64,000 nt of DNA from Syntrophobacterales bacterium (GTDB taxonomy: Bacteria > Desulfobacterota > Desulfobaccia > Desulfobaccales > 0-14-0-80-60-11), in the NCBI GenBank assembly GCA_023229795.1, contig JALNYP010000009.1:13124-77123 (forward strand). Reading direction: 5' to 3'. The notes beneath the pieces were generated by a model that was given only the letters and a program-made list of their open reading frames with translations, did no database searches and was not told the DNA's origin. Position numbers and translations under genes: made by a program. Of this stretch, positions 6,561 to 14,475 are shown piece by piece. Each line of letters begins with the position of its first letter. Position 1 is the stretch's first letter.

Positions 6561-7358
6561 GTGGTCGGCAAACAGATTCGCATGGAACGCATTATGAACC
6601 GGGACACGGGACGGACGGTGATCGTCCCCATGGACCACGGGGTTACGGTCGGCCCCATTGAAGGCCTCATCGACATGAAAACCACCGTCAACGCGGTGGC
6701 CAGCGGCGGGGCCAACGCCATCGTCATTCACAAAGGCCTGGTGTCCAGCGGCCACCGTCGCCGGGGCAAGGATGTGGGTCTGATCATTCACCTGTCGGGC
6801 TCTACGGCGCTTTCCCCCTACCCCAATGCCAAGACCCTGGTGTGCACCGTGGAAGAGGCCCTGAAATTGGGGGCCGACGCCCTCTCCATCCACGTCAACG
6901 TGGGGAACGGCTCCGAACGGGAGATGCTGGCCGACCTGGGCCGGGTGGCCCGGGACGCCCGGGAATGGGGCATGCCGCTCCTGGCTATGATGTACCCCCG
7001 GGGCGAGAAGATCAAAGATGAATATGACCCCAAGGTGATCCAGCACGTGGCCCGGCTGGGCGCCGAGCTGGGCGCGGATATCGTCAAGGTCTCGTACACC
7101 GGCTCCATGGAGTCCTTCCGCAAGGTGGTGGCCGGCTGTCCCGTACCGGTGGTCATCGCCGGCGGCCCCAAGATGAATTCGGACCGGGATATCCTGGAAA
7201 TGGTGCAGGGGGCCATCGAGGCCGGCGGCGCCGGGGTCTCCATCGGGCGCAACGTCTTCCAACACCGGAATCCGGCCGCCATGGTGGGAGCCATCAGCAT
7301 GATCGTCAATGAAAACTCGGGCGTCGATGAGGCCCTGTCCTTCCTCAAGTCGGTGTGA
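6561..7358 (+). CDS. 2-amino-3,7-dideoxy-D-threo-hept-6-ulosonate (ADH) synthase
   Basis: 265 aa from GTG 6561, with a perfect AGGAGG 4 nt upstream. It belongs to the DeoC/LacD-like aldolase family of archaeal AroA' (MJ0400 type): IVPMDHGVTVGP near residue 22, AIVIHKG, SIHVNVGNGSE, and the Schiff-base lysine segment DIVKVSYTGS, then VVIAGGPKMNSD. ADH synthase makes the amino-heptulosonate that dehydroquinate synthase II cyclises, replacing DAHP synthase and classical AroB. It is the first gene of the operon and is followed 13 nt later by the matching dehydroquinate synthase II, which supports this over a plain fructose-bisphosphate aldolase. Confidence 0.93.
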   Translation: MVGKQIRMERIMNRDTGRTVIVPMDHGVTVGPIEGLIDMKTTVNAVASGGANAIVIHKGLVSSGHRRRGKDVGLIIHLSGSTALSPYPNAKTLVCTVEEALKLGADALSIHVNVGNGSEREMLADLGRVARDAREWGMPLLAMMYPRGEKIKDEYDPKVIQHVARLGAELGADIVKVSYTGSMESFRKVVAGCPVPVVIAGGPKMNSDRDILEMVQGAIEAGGAGVSIGRNVFQHRNPAAMVGAISMIVNENSGVDEALSFLKSV

Positions 7359-7371
7359 GAAGGACGCCGCC

Positions 7372-8364
7372 ATGAAACAGTTATGGGTCAAAGTTGACCC
7401 CTGGGACAAGAAGCTGGTGACCACCGCGCTGGAAAGCGGCGCGGACGCGGTGTGGGTACCCGAGGGCCGGGCCGCCGAGGTCCGGGCCCTGGGGCTCATC
7501 ACCGTGGTGGCCCCGGACGGGGACCTGGCGCCGGGAAAAGACGTCCAGGAAGTCGCCATTTTGAGCACCGCGGATGAAGCCGAGGTCATCCGGTTGGCCC
7601 GGGGCGGGCCGGTAGTAGTGCGCACCCCGGATTGGACCATCATTCCTCTGGAAAATCTGGTAGCCCAGAGTAATAATATCTTCGTCGAAGTGGCCGATGC
7701 CGACGCAGCCCGCACTGCTCTGGGGGTGCTGGAGAAAGGGGTGGACGGTCTGGTGATCACCGGGGCCACCCCGGCCGTAATCAAAGAAATCGCCCGGATA
7801 GTGAAAGACGCATCGCCGCCGCTGGCGTTGACCACCGCCAGGATCACCCGGCTCAAGTCCCTGGGCATGGGCGACCGGGTCTGCGTGGATACCTGCAGCA
7901 ACATGGGCGTAGGCGAAGGCATGCTGGTGGGCAACTCCTCGGGGGGCCTGTTCCTGGTGCACGCCGAGTCCCTGGAGAACCCGTACGTGGCGCCCCGGCC
8001 CTTCCGGGTCAACGCCGGGCCGGTGCACGCCTATATCCGGGTGACCGGCGACCGCACCAGGTATCTGGGGGAACTGGCCGCTGGCGACGAAGTCCTGCTG
8101 GTCAATTACCAGGGGCGCACCGCGCCCGCGGTGGTGGGCCGGGTCAAGGTGGAGCGCCGCCCCCTGATGCTGGTGAGTGCTGAGGCAGACGGCCGGGAGA
8201 TCGCCACTATTCTGCAAAATGCCGAAACCATCCGCCTCACCCGGCCTAACGGCGAGGCCGTTTCCATTGTGACGCTTAAACCTGGGGATGAAGTGCTGGT
8301 GGCCCTGGAAGAGACCGGGCGCCACTTCGGCCACAAGATCCAGGAAACCATCCTGGAGAAATGA
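7372..8364 (+). CDS. 3-dehydroquinate synthase II (archaeal type, AroB')
   Basis: 330 aa from ATG 7372, with Shine-Dalgarno agaagga. The N-terminus MKQLWVKVDPWDKKLVTTALESGAD and the C-terminal half with VCVDTCSNMGVGEGMLVGNSSGGLFLVHAESLENPYVAPRPFRVNAG are signatures of the MJ1249/DHQS-II family. The enzyme performs NAD-dependent oxidative deamination and cyclisation of the ADH synthase product to 3-dehydroquinate. Its stop overlaps or abuts the pheA start (ATGACCATG), indicating translational coupling. No classical aroB is seen in the window. Confidence 0.95.
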   Translation: MKQLWVKVDPWDKKLVTTALESGADAVWVPEGRAAEVRALGLITVVAPDGDLAPGKDVQEVAILSTADEAEVIRLARGGPVVVRTPDWTIIPLENLVAQSNNIFVEVADADAARTALGVLEKGVDGLVITGATPAVIKEIARIVKDASPPLALTTARITRLKSLGMGDRVCVDTCSNMGVGEGMLVGNSSGGLFLVHAESLENPYVAPRPFRVNAGPVHAYIRVTGDRTRYLGELAAGDEVLLVNYQGRTAPAVVGRVKVERRPLMLVSAEADGREIATILQNAETIRLTRPNGEAVSIVTLKPGDEVLVALEETGRHFGHKIQETILEK

Positions 8365-8366
8365 CC

Positions 8367-9452
8367 ATGACGCCAAAAGAAGCCATCCGTAATCAGATCG
8401 ACGCTCTGGACCAGGACATCCTGGCTCTGCTGAACCGGCGCCAGAGCCTGGCCCAGGATATCGGCCGCATCAAGAACCAGGAAGGCCGGGGCACCCTGGA
8501 TTTTCAACGGGAAGAAGAAGTCCTGGCCAACCTTATGCACCTGAACCCCGGGCCTCTGAGCCCCTCAGCCCTGCGCAATATCTTCCGGGAGATCATCTCC
8601 GCGGCCCGGGAGGTCCAGATCCCCTTTGGGGTGGCCTTTCTCGGGCCCGAAGCCACCTTTTCCCATCTGGCGGCCCTGAAAAAGTTCGGCCGCGCCACCC
8701 GGTTCGGACCCATGGCCACCATCCAGGAGGTCTTTGCCGAAGTGGAAAAGGGCAAATTCCAGTATGGGGTGGTGCCCATCGAGAACTCCACCGAGGGCAT
8801 CGTCAATATCTCCATGGACCTGTTTGCCGATACCTCGGTGAAGATCTGCGGGGAGATCTTCCTCGAAGTCTCCCATGACCTGGTGTCCAAGTCCGGGCAG
8901 CGGGCCGATATCGAGGTTATCTATACGCATCCCCAACCGTACGCGCAGTGCCGCCGCTGGCTGGGGACGCATCTGGGGGAAATTCCCATCCTGGAGGTGG
9001 CCTCCACCGGAGTGGCGGCCCAAAAGGCGGCCAAGAACCCCAACGCCGCGGCCATCGCTAGCGCCTTCGCGGCGCCCCTCTATGGCTTGCGGGTGGTGGA
9101 GAGCCGCATCGAAGACAACCCGGGAAACGTTACCCATTTTTTTGTCATCGGCGCCGACGCCCCCGGCCCCACCGGCAAGGATAAGACCTCCATTATGTTT
9201 GCAGTGGACAATATCCCCGGGGCGCTGTATAAGACCTTGCGGCCCCTGGCGGACCAGGACCTCAACATGACCCGCATCGTCTCCCGGCCCGCCAGGAACG
9301 AAGCCTGGCGCTACCTGTTTTTCGTGGACGTGGACGGGCATACCAGCGAACCCCCGGTGGCCCAGGCCCTGAAGGAAGTGGAGGCCATCAGCGCTCACTT
9401 CAAACTCCTGGGCTCCTTCCCCCGGGCAGCCGGCGTGGAGAATCTGAGTTAA
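8367..9452 (+). CDS. pheA: bifunctional chorismate mutase / prephenate dehydratase (P-protein)
   Basis: 361 aa. Residues 1-90 are an AroQ-type chorismate mutase (IRNQIDALDQDILALLNRRQSLAQDIGRIK). Residues about 93-275 are prephenate dehydratase (VAFLGPEATFSHLAALKKFG, VVPIENSTEGIVN, NVTHFFVIG). The rest is an ACT domain (FAVDNIPGALYKTLRPLADQDLNMTRIVSRP) for phenylalanine feedback. ATG 8367 is preferred over ATG 8361 because GGAG (8355-8358) is then 8 nt away; both are in frame. It overlaps aroB' closely. It converts chorismate to phenylpyruvate, which fits the Phe-rich leader peptide upstream. Confidence 0.95.
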   Translation: MTPKEAIRNQIDALDQDILALLNRRQSLAQDIGRIKNQEGRGTLDFQREEEVLANLMHLNPGPLSPSALRNIFREIISAAREVQIPFGVAFLGPEATFSHLAALKKFGRATRFGPMATIQEVFAEVEKGKFQYGVVPIENSTEGIVNISMDLFADTSVKICGEIFLEVSHDLVSKSGQRADIEVIYTHPQPYAQCRRWLGTHLGEIPILEVASTGVAAQKAAKNPNAAAIASAFAAPLYGLRVVESRIEDNPGNVTHFFVIGADAPGPTGKDKTSIMFAVDNIPGALYKTLRPLADQDLNMTRIVSRPARNEAWRYLFFVDVDGHTSEPPVAQALKEVEAISAHFKLLGSFPRAAGVENLS

Positions 9453-9458
9453 AAGACG

Positions 9459-9472
9459 GTTTTCAGTTTTCA
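9459..9472. repeat. heptamer array (gttttca x2)
   Basis: Two exact gttttca units plus a decayed third, starting 6 nt after the pheA stop. Same unit as the array at 25082. Confidence 0.7.
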
Positions 9473-9633
9473 GTAAAATAATTTGGCGAAGGGGTGGCCT
9501 CGGGCAACTCTTTGATTGGGCTTTTAATTGTGGAAGATATTTGGTGGGGGGGGCCTCCGTGCCCGCCAGGTCAGCTATTTTCTGAACCTTTAAACGGTAA
9601 ATAACCCTTAGGCTGAGACGAACCCAAATCCTG

Positions 9634-10332
9634 ATGATGCAAAACCGAAAACCATCTCTCCGCATCTGTTTGCCGGTAGTGGAGGCCACGGTCAACCGGG
9701 CCCGGGGCAAATATCAGCGGGCCGCGCGCAAAGGGTTGTGGACCGAGGTTCGCCTGGACTACCTGGAGCAGCCGGACCCGGACCTGGCGCGGCTCTTTCG
9801 GGGCCTGCCGGGGCCGGTGATCGCCACCAACCGCCTGGCCGCGGAAGGGGGGCGCTGGCAGGGCAGCGAGGCGGACCGCCGCCGTCTGTTGGAGGAGGCC
9901 CTGGACCAGGGGGTGACCGGCGTGGACGTGGAGCTGGCCGCAGACGCGACCTGGCGGCGGGAGGTGGCGGCCCGCCGGGGCAAAACCAAACTCATCCTCT
10001 CCTGGCATGACTTTGAAGGCACCCCGGACCAATCCCGGCTGGACGCGGTGCTGGCCGAAATGCTGAACTCTGAGGCGGATATCCTGAAACTGGTCACCAT
10101 GGCGAGGCAGCCGGAGGACAACCTGCGGGCGCTGGGCCTCATTCCCCTCATCCTGGCCCAAGGGAAGGACGTGATTGCCTTTTGCATGGGGCCCTTGGGA
10201 AAATGGTCCCGGCTGGCAGCGCCGCTGCTGGGGAGCTTCCTTACCTTCGCCCCCTTCAGCAAGACCGGGGCCTCGGCCCCGGGGCAGCTCACGGTGAATG
10301 ACGTGAAGCGGCTGTGGAAGACGTTGAAATGA
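9634..10332 (+). CDS. aroD: 3-dehydroquinate dehydratase, type I
   Basis: 232 aa. Type I features: the early strand with TEVRLDYLEQPD, the catalytic histidine region ILSWHDFEGTP and the Schiff-base lysine in ADILKLVTMARQPEDN, then FCMGPLGKWSRL and a C-terminal SKTGASAPGQL. It dehydrates 3-dehydroquinate to 3-dehydroshikimate. It follows pheA after 181 bp with one heptamer array, and no strong Shine-Dalgarno is seen before the tandem ATGATG start (9634/9637). Probably still in the shikimate transcription unit. Confidence 0.93.
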   Translation: MMQNRKPSLRICLPVVEATVNRARGKYQRAARKGLWTEVRLDYLEQPDPDLARLFRGLPGPVIATNRLAAEGGRWQGSEADRRRLLEEALDQGVTGVDVELAADATWRREVAARRGKTKLILSWHDFEGTPDQSRLDAVLAEMLNSEADILKLVTMARQPEDNLRALGLIPLILAQGKDVIAFCMGPLGKWSRLAAPLLGSFLTFAPFSKTGASAPGQLTVNDVKRLWKTLK

Positions 10333-10367
10333 AGCAGATAGCAGTTAGCAATTAGCAATTAGCTTCC
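10333..10367. repeat. heptamer array (agcaatt-like x5)
   Basis: Units agcagat, agcagtt, agcaatt, agcaatt, agcttcc follow each other without gaps, beginning at the base after the aroD stop codon. Confidence 0.85.
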
Positions 10368-10439
10368 GGCTGATGCCAATACCTCTGATTATGCTAGAAT
10401 AAACTGGACTAAATGGCAGATTGGCATCCTCCTTCGACA

Positions 10440-10482
10440 ATCCCCCTCTCCCCCGCGGGGGAGAGAGCTGGGGTAAGGGGAG
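10440..10482. repeat. dispersed CCCTCTCCCCC/GGGGGAGAG palindrome
   Basis: ccccctctcccccgcggggg followed by agagagctggggtaagggg is an imperfect inverted repeat. Related elements lie at about 53187-53240 and 53742-53774. This type of G/C-rich element is widespread in bacterial intergenic DNA. Confidence 0.6.
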
Positions 10483-10498
10483 GCCGACGTTTCCCCCA

Positions 10499-10533
10499 AA
10501 CTGCTAACTGCTAACTGCTGATAACTGAAAGCT
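10499..10533. repeat. heptamer array abutting the aroE start
   Basis: Three aactgct units plus gataact and gaaagct end 3 nt before the aroE ATG (10537). The array occupies the place of a Shine-Dalgarno sequence; none is visible. Confidence 0.85.
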
Positions 10534-10536
10534 AAC

Positions 10537-11346
10537 ATGATCGACGGACATACGAAAATTTTCGGCATTCTGGGGCGGCCGGTGACGCACTCCCTGAGCC
10601 CGGCCATGCACAACGCCGCCTTCCGGCACCTGGGGATCAACGCGGTCTATGTGGCTTTTCCGGTGACGGATTTGGCCCGGGCCGTGGCGGGCCTACGGGG
10701 CCTGGGGATCGGCGGGGTGAGCGTCACCATCCCTTTTAAGGAAGAGGTCATGCCGCTCCTGGATGAGATCGAGCCCCAGGCGGCTAAGATCGGGGCGGTG
10801 AACACCGTGGTCAACCGGGAGGGCCACCTTACCGGCTACAACACCGACTGGCTGGGGGCCATGACCGCGCTCACCGCGCAAACCAGCCTTGCCGGCGAGC
10901 ACGTCCTCATCCTGGGGGCCGGCGGCGCCTCCCGGGCCATCGCCTTTGGGATCATCAAGGCCGGCGGCAGGGTCAGCCTGACCGACGTGGACCAGGCCCG
11001 GGCCGCGGCCCTGGCCAAAGACGTAGGGGCAGAGGCGATTTCTCAGGAGGCGCTGGCGCAGTGCGCCGCCGCCATCCTGGTGAACGCCAGCCCCGTAGGC
11101 ATGACCCCGAACGTGGACGGCATCCCCATCAGCCCGGACTTGCTGGGGCGCTTTCGTCTGGTGATGGACATCGTCTATCAACCGCTTACCACCCGCCTGC
11201 TCCGGGAAGCCGGGCAGCAGGGCGCGGCCACCATCGACGGCTTGCAGATGCTCATCCATCAAGCTACCGCCCAGTTCAAGCTGTGGACCGGCCAAGAGGC
11301 CCCGGCGGAGATCATGGCCGGGGCGGCTTGCGCGGCTTTGGGATAA
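10537..11346 (+). CDS. aroE: shikimate dehydrogenase (NADP)
   Basis: 269 aa. N-terminal FGILGRPVTHSLSPAMHNAAF binds shikimate; the catalytic Lys is in VSVTIPFKEE (about residue 68) and the Asp in GYNTDWLGA. The NADP-binding glycine loop is ILGAGGASRAIAFG, and the C-terminal substrate segment is IDGLQMLIHQATAQFKLW. It reduces 3-dehydroshikimate to shikimate. The start codon directly follows a heptamer array. Third core shikimate enzyme in this operon. Confidence 0.96.
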   Translation: MIDGHTKIFGILGRPVTHSLSPAMHNAAFRHLGINAVYVAFPVTDLARAVAGLRGLGIGGVSVTIPFKEEVMPLLDEIEPQAAKIGAVNTVVNREGHLTGYNTDWLGAMTALTAQTSLAGEHVLILGAGGASRAIAFGIIKAGGRVSLTDVDQARAAALAKDVGAEAISQEALAQCAAAILVNASPVGMTPNVDGIPISPDLLGRFRLVMDIVYQPLTTRLLREAGQQGAATIDGLQMLIHQATAQFKLWTGQEAPAEIMAGAACAALG

Positions 11347-11425
11347 ATGTGGGGTGCCATTGCCCCCGTGACTTCTTGCTAACGCAATAACGATGGTGGG
11401 CCGTGCCACCCTACACAATTTGATG

Positions 11426-12700
11426 ATGAAGCCTGACCAGAAAGAGATTAAACCCCGAGGGCGGGTCGAAGCCTTCCTTACCCTGCCCGGCTCCAAGAGC
11501 TATACCCATCGGGCCCTGATGGCTGCCGCCTTGGCCGAGGGGACCAGTGGGTTGAGCAACGCCCTGGCCGCGGAAGACACCGAACTCACCGCCCTGGCCC
11601 TGGAGCAGTTGGGCGCCCAAATTGTCTGGCAGGACTCCGGAATCCGGGTGACCGGGCGGGGCGGGCGCTGGCTGCCGGTGTCCGAGCCCCTCGACCTGGG
11701 GAATTCCGGCACCTCCATGCGCTTCCTCACCGCCCTGGTCGCCCTGGGTCAAGGTGAATATGTGCTGACCGGCACCGAGCGCCTCTGCCGGCGGCCCCTG
11801 GGCGAACTGCTGGCGGCTCTGGGGCAGGTGGGGGTGAAGGCCGCGTCGGTGCGGGGCGACGGCTGCCCGCCGGTGCGGGTGACCGGCGGCCTCACGGGCG
11901 GCAAGGCCACGCTCTCCGGGGCCATCAGCAGCCAGTACCTCTCGGCCCTTATGTTCATCGGGCCCCTGGCGCCGGCCGGCCTCGAGATCACCATCACCGG
12001 CGAGTTGGTATCCCGGCCTTACGTGGACCTGACTCTGGAGGTTTTGGAGGAGTTCGGCATCTCCTATTACCGGGAAGGCTATCGCTTTTTCCGGCTTCCG
12101 GGCGGGCAGTGCTACCTGCCCCAGGAGTATCAGATCGAGGCCGACGCCTCGAGCGCCTCGTATTTCTGGGCTGCCGCGGCCTTGACCGGCGGGCGGGTGA
12201 CCATCAGCAACCTGAGCCTCGAATCCAGCCAGGGGGACGCGGCCTTTCCCGGGGTGCTGGCCCGCCTGGGCTGCACCGTCGAGTCCAGCCCCGCTGGCCT
12301 CACGGTGCAGGGCGGGCCGCTTCAGGGTATAGAAGTAGATATGGCCGCCATGCCGGACCTGGTCCCCACCCTGGCGGTCCTGGCGGCTTTTGCCCAAGGG
12401 GAGACCGTGATCACCGGGGTGGCCCACCTGCGCCATAAGGAGTCGGACCGCTTGGCTGCGGTGGCGACGGAACTGCAAAAATTGGGCATCGAGGCCCGGG
12501 AAACCGAGGACGGACTGATCATCCGGGGCGGCCAACCCCACGGGGCCGTGATTCACACCTATAACGACCACCGCATCGCCATGAGCTTCGCGGTAGCCGG
12601 CCTTAAAGCCCCGGGAGTGGTGATCGAAGACCCGGACTGCGTGGTGAAATCGTTTCCGGATTTTTGGCAATTTTTTGAAAAGTTTTATATAAAAGGCTAA
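11426..12700 (+). CDS. aroA: 3-phosphoshikimate 1-carboxyvinyltransferase (EPSP synthase)
   Basis: 424 aa. LPGSKSYTHRALMAAALAEG near residue 20 holds the PEP/S3P-binding Lys, Ser and Arg; LDLGNSGTSMRFLTAL and HLRHKESDRL are further signatures, and VKSFPDFWQFF is near the end. ATG 11426 (or the adjacent 11423) is chosen because the upstream open frame from 11393 runs through a ggtgggccgtgccacc palindrome. It converts shikimate-3-phosphate and PEP to EPSP. Shikimate kinase and chorismate synthase are not in the window. The last gene of the aromatic block. Confidence 0.96.
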   Translation: MKPDQKEIKPRGRVEAFLTLPGSKSYTHRALMAAALAEGTSGLSNALAAEDTELTALALEQLGAQIVWQDSGIRVTGRGGRWLPVSEPLDLGNSGTSMRFLTALVALGQGEYVLTGTERLCRRPLGELLAALGQVGVKAASVRGDGCPPVRVTGGLTGGKATLSGAISSQYLSALMFIGPLAPAGLEITITGELVSRPYVDLTLEVLEEFGISYYREGYRFFRLPGGQCYLPQEYQIEADASSASYFWAAAALTGGRVTISNLSLESSQGDAAFPGVLARLGCTVESSPAGLTVQGGPLQGIEVDMAAMPDLVPTLAVLAAFAQGETVITGVAHLRHKESDRLAAVATELQKLGIEARETEDGLIIRGGQPHGAVIHTYNDHRIAMSFAVAGLKAPGVVIEDPDCVVKSFPDFWQFFEKFYIKG

Positions 12701-12738
12701 AACCTACTTAAATCCTTCTGGATAGAGGATAAACCGCG

Positions 12739-13902
12739 ATGATCAAGCGAATGAGAATTCATAATTTTTTTAGCCTTAAAGATCTTACCCTTGATCTTGG
12801 TTTACGTAATGTTCTTGTGGGTCCTAATATGGCTGGCAAAAGTAATATTATTAGGGCATTAAAATTTTTAACGCTTATTAGTACGACTGGTTTAACCGAA
12901 GCAATAACAAAAAGTGGAGGTTTTTCTGAAATATTGTGGAAGGGGACTGACGAAGGAAAAATATCTTTCTCTTTGACCGGGGAATTTCTTTTTCCAAACG
13001 AGGAAAAACCTAGAACTTATGAATATGAGATTGCTTTGATCGGTAGCGCAAGCACTGCATCATTTGTCTTAGAAAAAGAAACGCTAAAACGTCTTGATGA
13101 GACCGGAGACTATATTCTTGCCGAATTTAGATCAGGACAAGGGAAAGGATTCCATCCTGATGGTTCGGTGGCCTTTGAGCAAAAAGAGCGAAGCGAAAAG
13201 TCATTTTTGGAGTATTCAGTTCCCGGTTGGGAAGGAATGGGTGCCAAGCAAGTATTTTCACGATGGCAATTTTTTCATCTCCTTTCGCCAGCTATGCGGG
13301 AAGTAAATGTAATCAGTAAGCAATTTTTTTTAAATGAACACGGTAATAATTTAGCTTCTTGGCTTCATACATTACAGACGACTTACCCGGACGAATTTAA
13401 ACGTCTGTCTCAAGTAATCAAAGATGTAATGCCTGATATCATTGGTATATTTACCCCTCCTACGCAAATGGGGACAACATTTGTACAGATAAAAGAGAAA
13501 CATCTAAAGAGGTCAGTGAACATATGGAGCATTTCCGACGGTGCCTTGCACTTTTTGGCACTTCTCTCTTTAATTTTTGCCCCGGAAGAATTAGGGGCTC
13601 CACTCTTCTGCGTTGAAGAACCAGAGACACACTTACACCCTCAATTAATCGACTCCTTGGTAGAAATATTGTTACAAAGACAACAAGAATTAGGCGTACG
13701 AGCTGCCCAGATTGTTGTGACCACACATCACCCTTATCTCATTGATAAGTTATCACTTGAAGATTTAATCGCAGTTTATAAAAAGGATGGAGCCACTAAA
13801 TGTATTAGATGCGCTGATAAAAAAGATTTAAAAATACTCCTACAGCAAGGAGACCTATCTCTAAGTGATTTTTGGTATTCTGGTGCCCTGGGAGAGGAGT
13901 AA
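12739..13902 (+). CDS. AAA/ABC-type ATPase (OLD/RecF-like, AAA_15/AAA_21), putative defence protein
   Basis: 387 aa, with Shine-Dalgarno-like agaggata upstream. Walker A GPNMAGKSN (28-36), signature-like ISDGALHFL (264-272), Walker B LFCVEEPETHLHPQ (288-301) and a switch histidine in TTHHP (328-332) show an SMC/RecF/OLD-type ATPase head. Such ATPases pair with Toprim or nuclease effectors in AbiL, PARIS, RloA/RloB and OLD-type anti-phage systems. The stop overlaps the next gene's ATG by one base. Base composition is strikingly AT-rich with AT-ending codons, unlike the GC-rich genes on both sides, so recent transfer is likely. Function as defence is inferred from architecture. Confidence 0.85.
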   Translation: MIKRMRIHNFFSLKDLTLDLGLRNVLVGPNMAGKSNIIRALKFLTLISTTGLTEAITKSGGFSEILWKGTDEGKISFSLTGEFLFPNEEKPRTYEYEIALIGSASTASFVLEKETLKRLDETGDYILAEFRSGQGKGFHPDGSVAFEQKERSEKSFLEYSVPGWEGMGAKQVFSRWQFFHLLSPAMREVNVISKQFFLNEHGNNLASWLHTLQTTYPDEFKRLSQVIKDVMPDIIGIFTPPTQMGTTFVQIKEKHLKRSVNIWSISDGALHFLALLSLIFAPEELGAPLFCVEEPETHLHPQLIDSLVEILLQRQQELGVRAAQIVVTTHHPYLIDKLSLEDLIAVYKKDGATKCIRCADKKDLKILLQQGDLSLSDFWYSGALGEE

Positions 13903-14456
13903 TGTTAAAGATTGGAATAGTTGCTGAAGGGCTACCAAATTCCGATGTACAAATTATCTCAGAATTAGTGAAAAAGATTTTATCCACAGATCCTTCATTT
14001 ATACAACGTTCAGGAGGTAATAGACCTAATGTAATCAAGAAATATCGTGGATGGTTAGAGGATTTTAGAAATAGAAATGTAGATAAAGCATTAATTATTA
14101 TAGATCAAGATATGTCTTGTGTAAGGGCGCTTGTGGAGAAATTGAAGGGGAGAATAGCAGATAGGCAATATAGATTTCCAGTAAAATTCCATGTAATAGA
14201 AAGAGAGATAGAGACATGGCTTTTGGCGGATGAAAGGGCTCTTTCGAAGGTGGCAGGCAAAAATATCCATAGAGTAAACGAAACCCTTGAGGATATATTA
14301 CAACCAAAGGAGAAATTAATAGAACTCTTATTTCGAGTCGGGGTTAATTGTACCGCGGAAACAAAACGGAGAATTGCCGCGGAATCAGATATTGAGCGCA
14401 TTGCTTACCGTTGTCCGGGCTTTAGGCGTTTCAGACAGTCAGTCCTCGATTGTTGA
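13902..14456 (+). CDS. DUF4276-like Toprim protein, putative effector
   Basis: 184 aa from ATG 13902, overlapping the ATPase stop (TAATG). A Toprim-like core can be read: VAEGLPNSD with Glu9 on the first strand, ALIIIDQD with Asp68/Asp70, and EIETWLLAD (102-110), the motif set of DUF4276 proteins. These are small putative metal-dependent nucleases encoded next to AAA ATPases. It is as AT-rich as its partner and tightly coupled to it, so the two form one module. Closest known analogue by gene order is an AbiL-like pair; the PARIS effector (DUF4435) is related in concept. Not experimentally known. Confidence 0.78.
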   Translation: MLKIGIVAEGLPNSDVQIISELVKKILSTDPSFIQRSGGNRPNVIKKYRGWLEDFRNRNVDKALIIIDQDMSCVRALVEKLKGRIADRQYRFPVKFHVIEREIETWLLADERALSKVAGKNIHRVNETLEDILQPKEKLIELLFRVGVNCTAETKRRIAAESDIERIAYRCPGFRRFRQSVLDC

Positions 14457-14475
14457 TTACGCTCTTCGTTGACAA

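Noticed and set aside
10333..10533. Tandem short repeats as a CRISPR array
   Set aside because: Units are 7 nt without spacers, differ between sites, and no cas genes are present.
12701..14475. Prophage or integrative element around the AT-rich genes
   Set aside because: No integrase, no flanking direct repeats and no tRNA junction are visible; only the two-gene cassette is supported.
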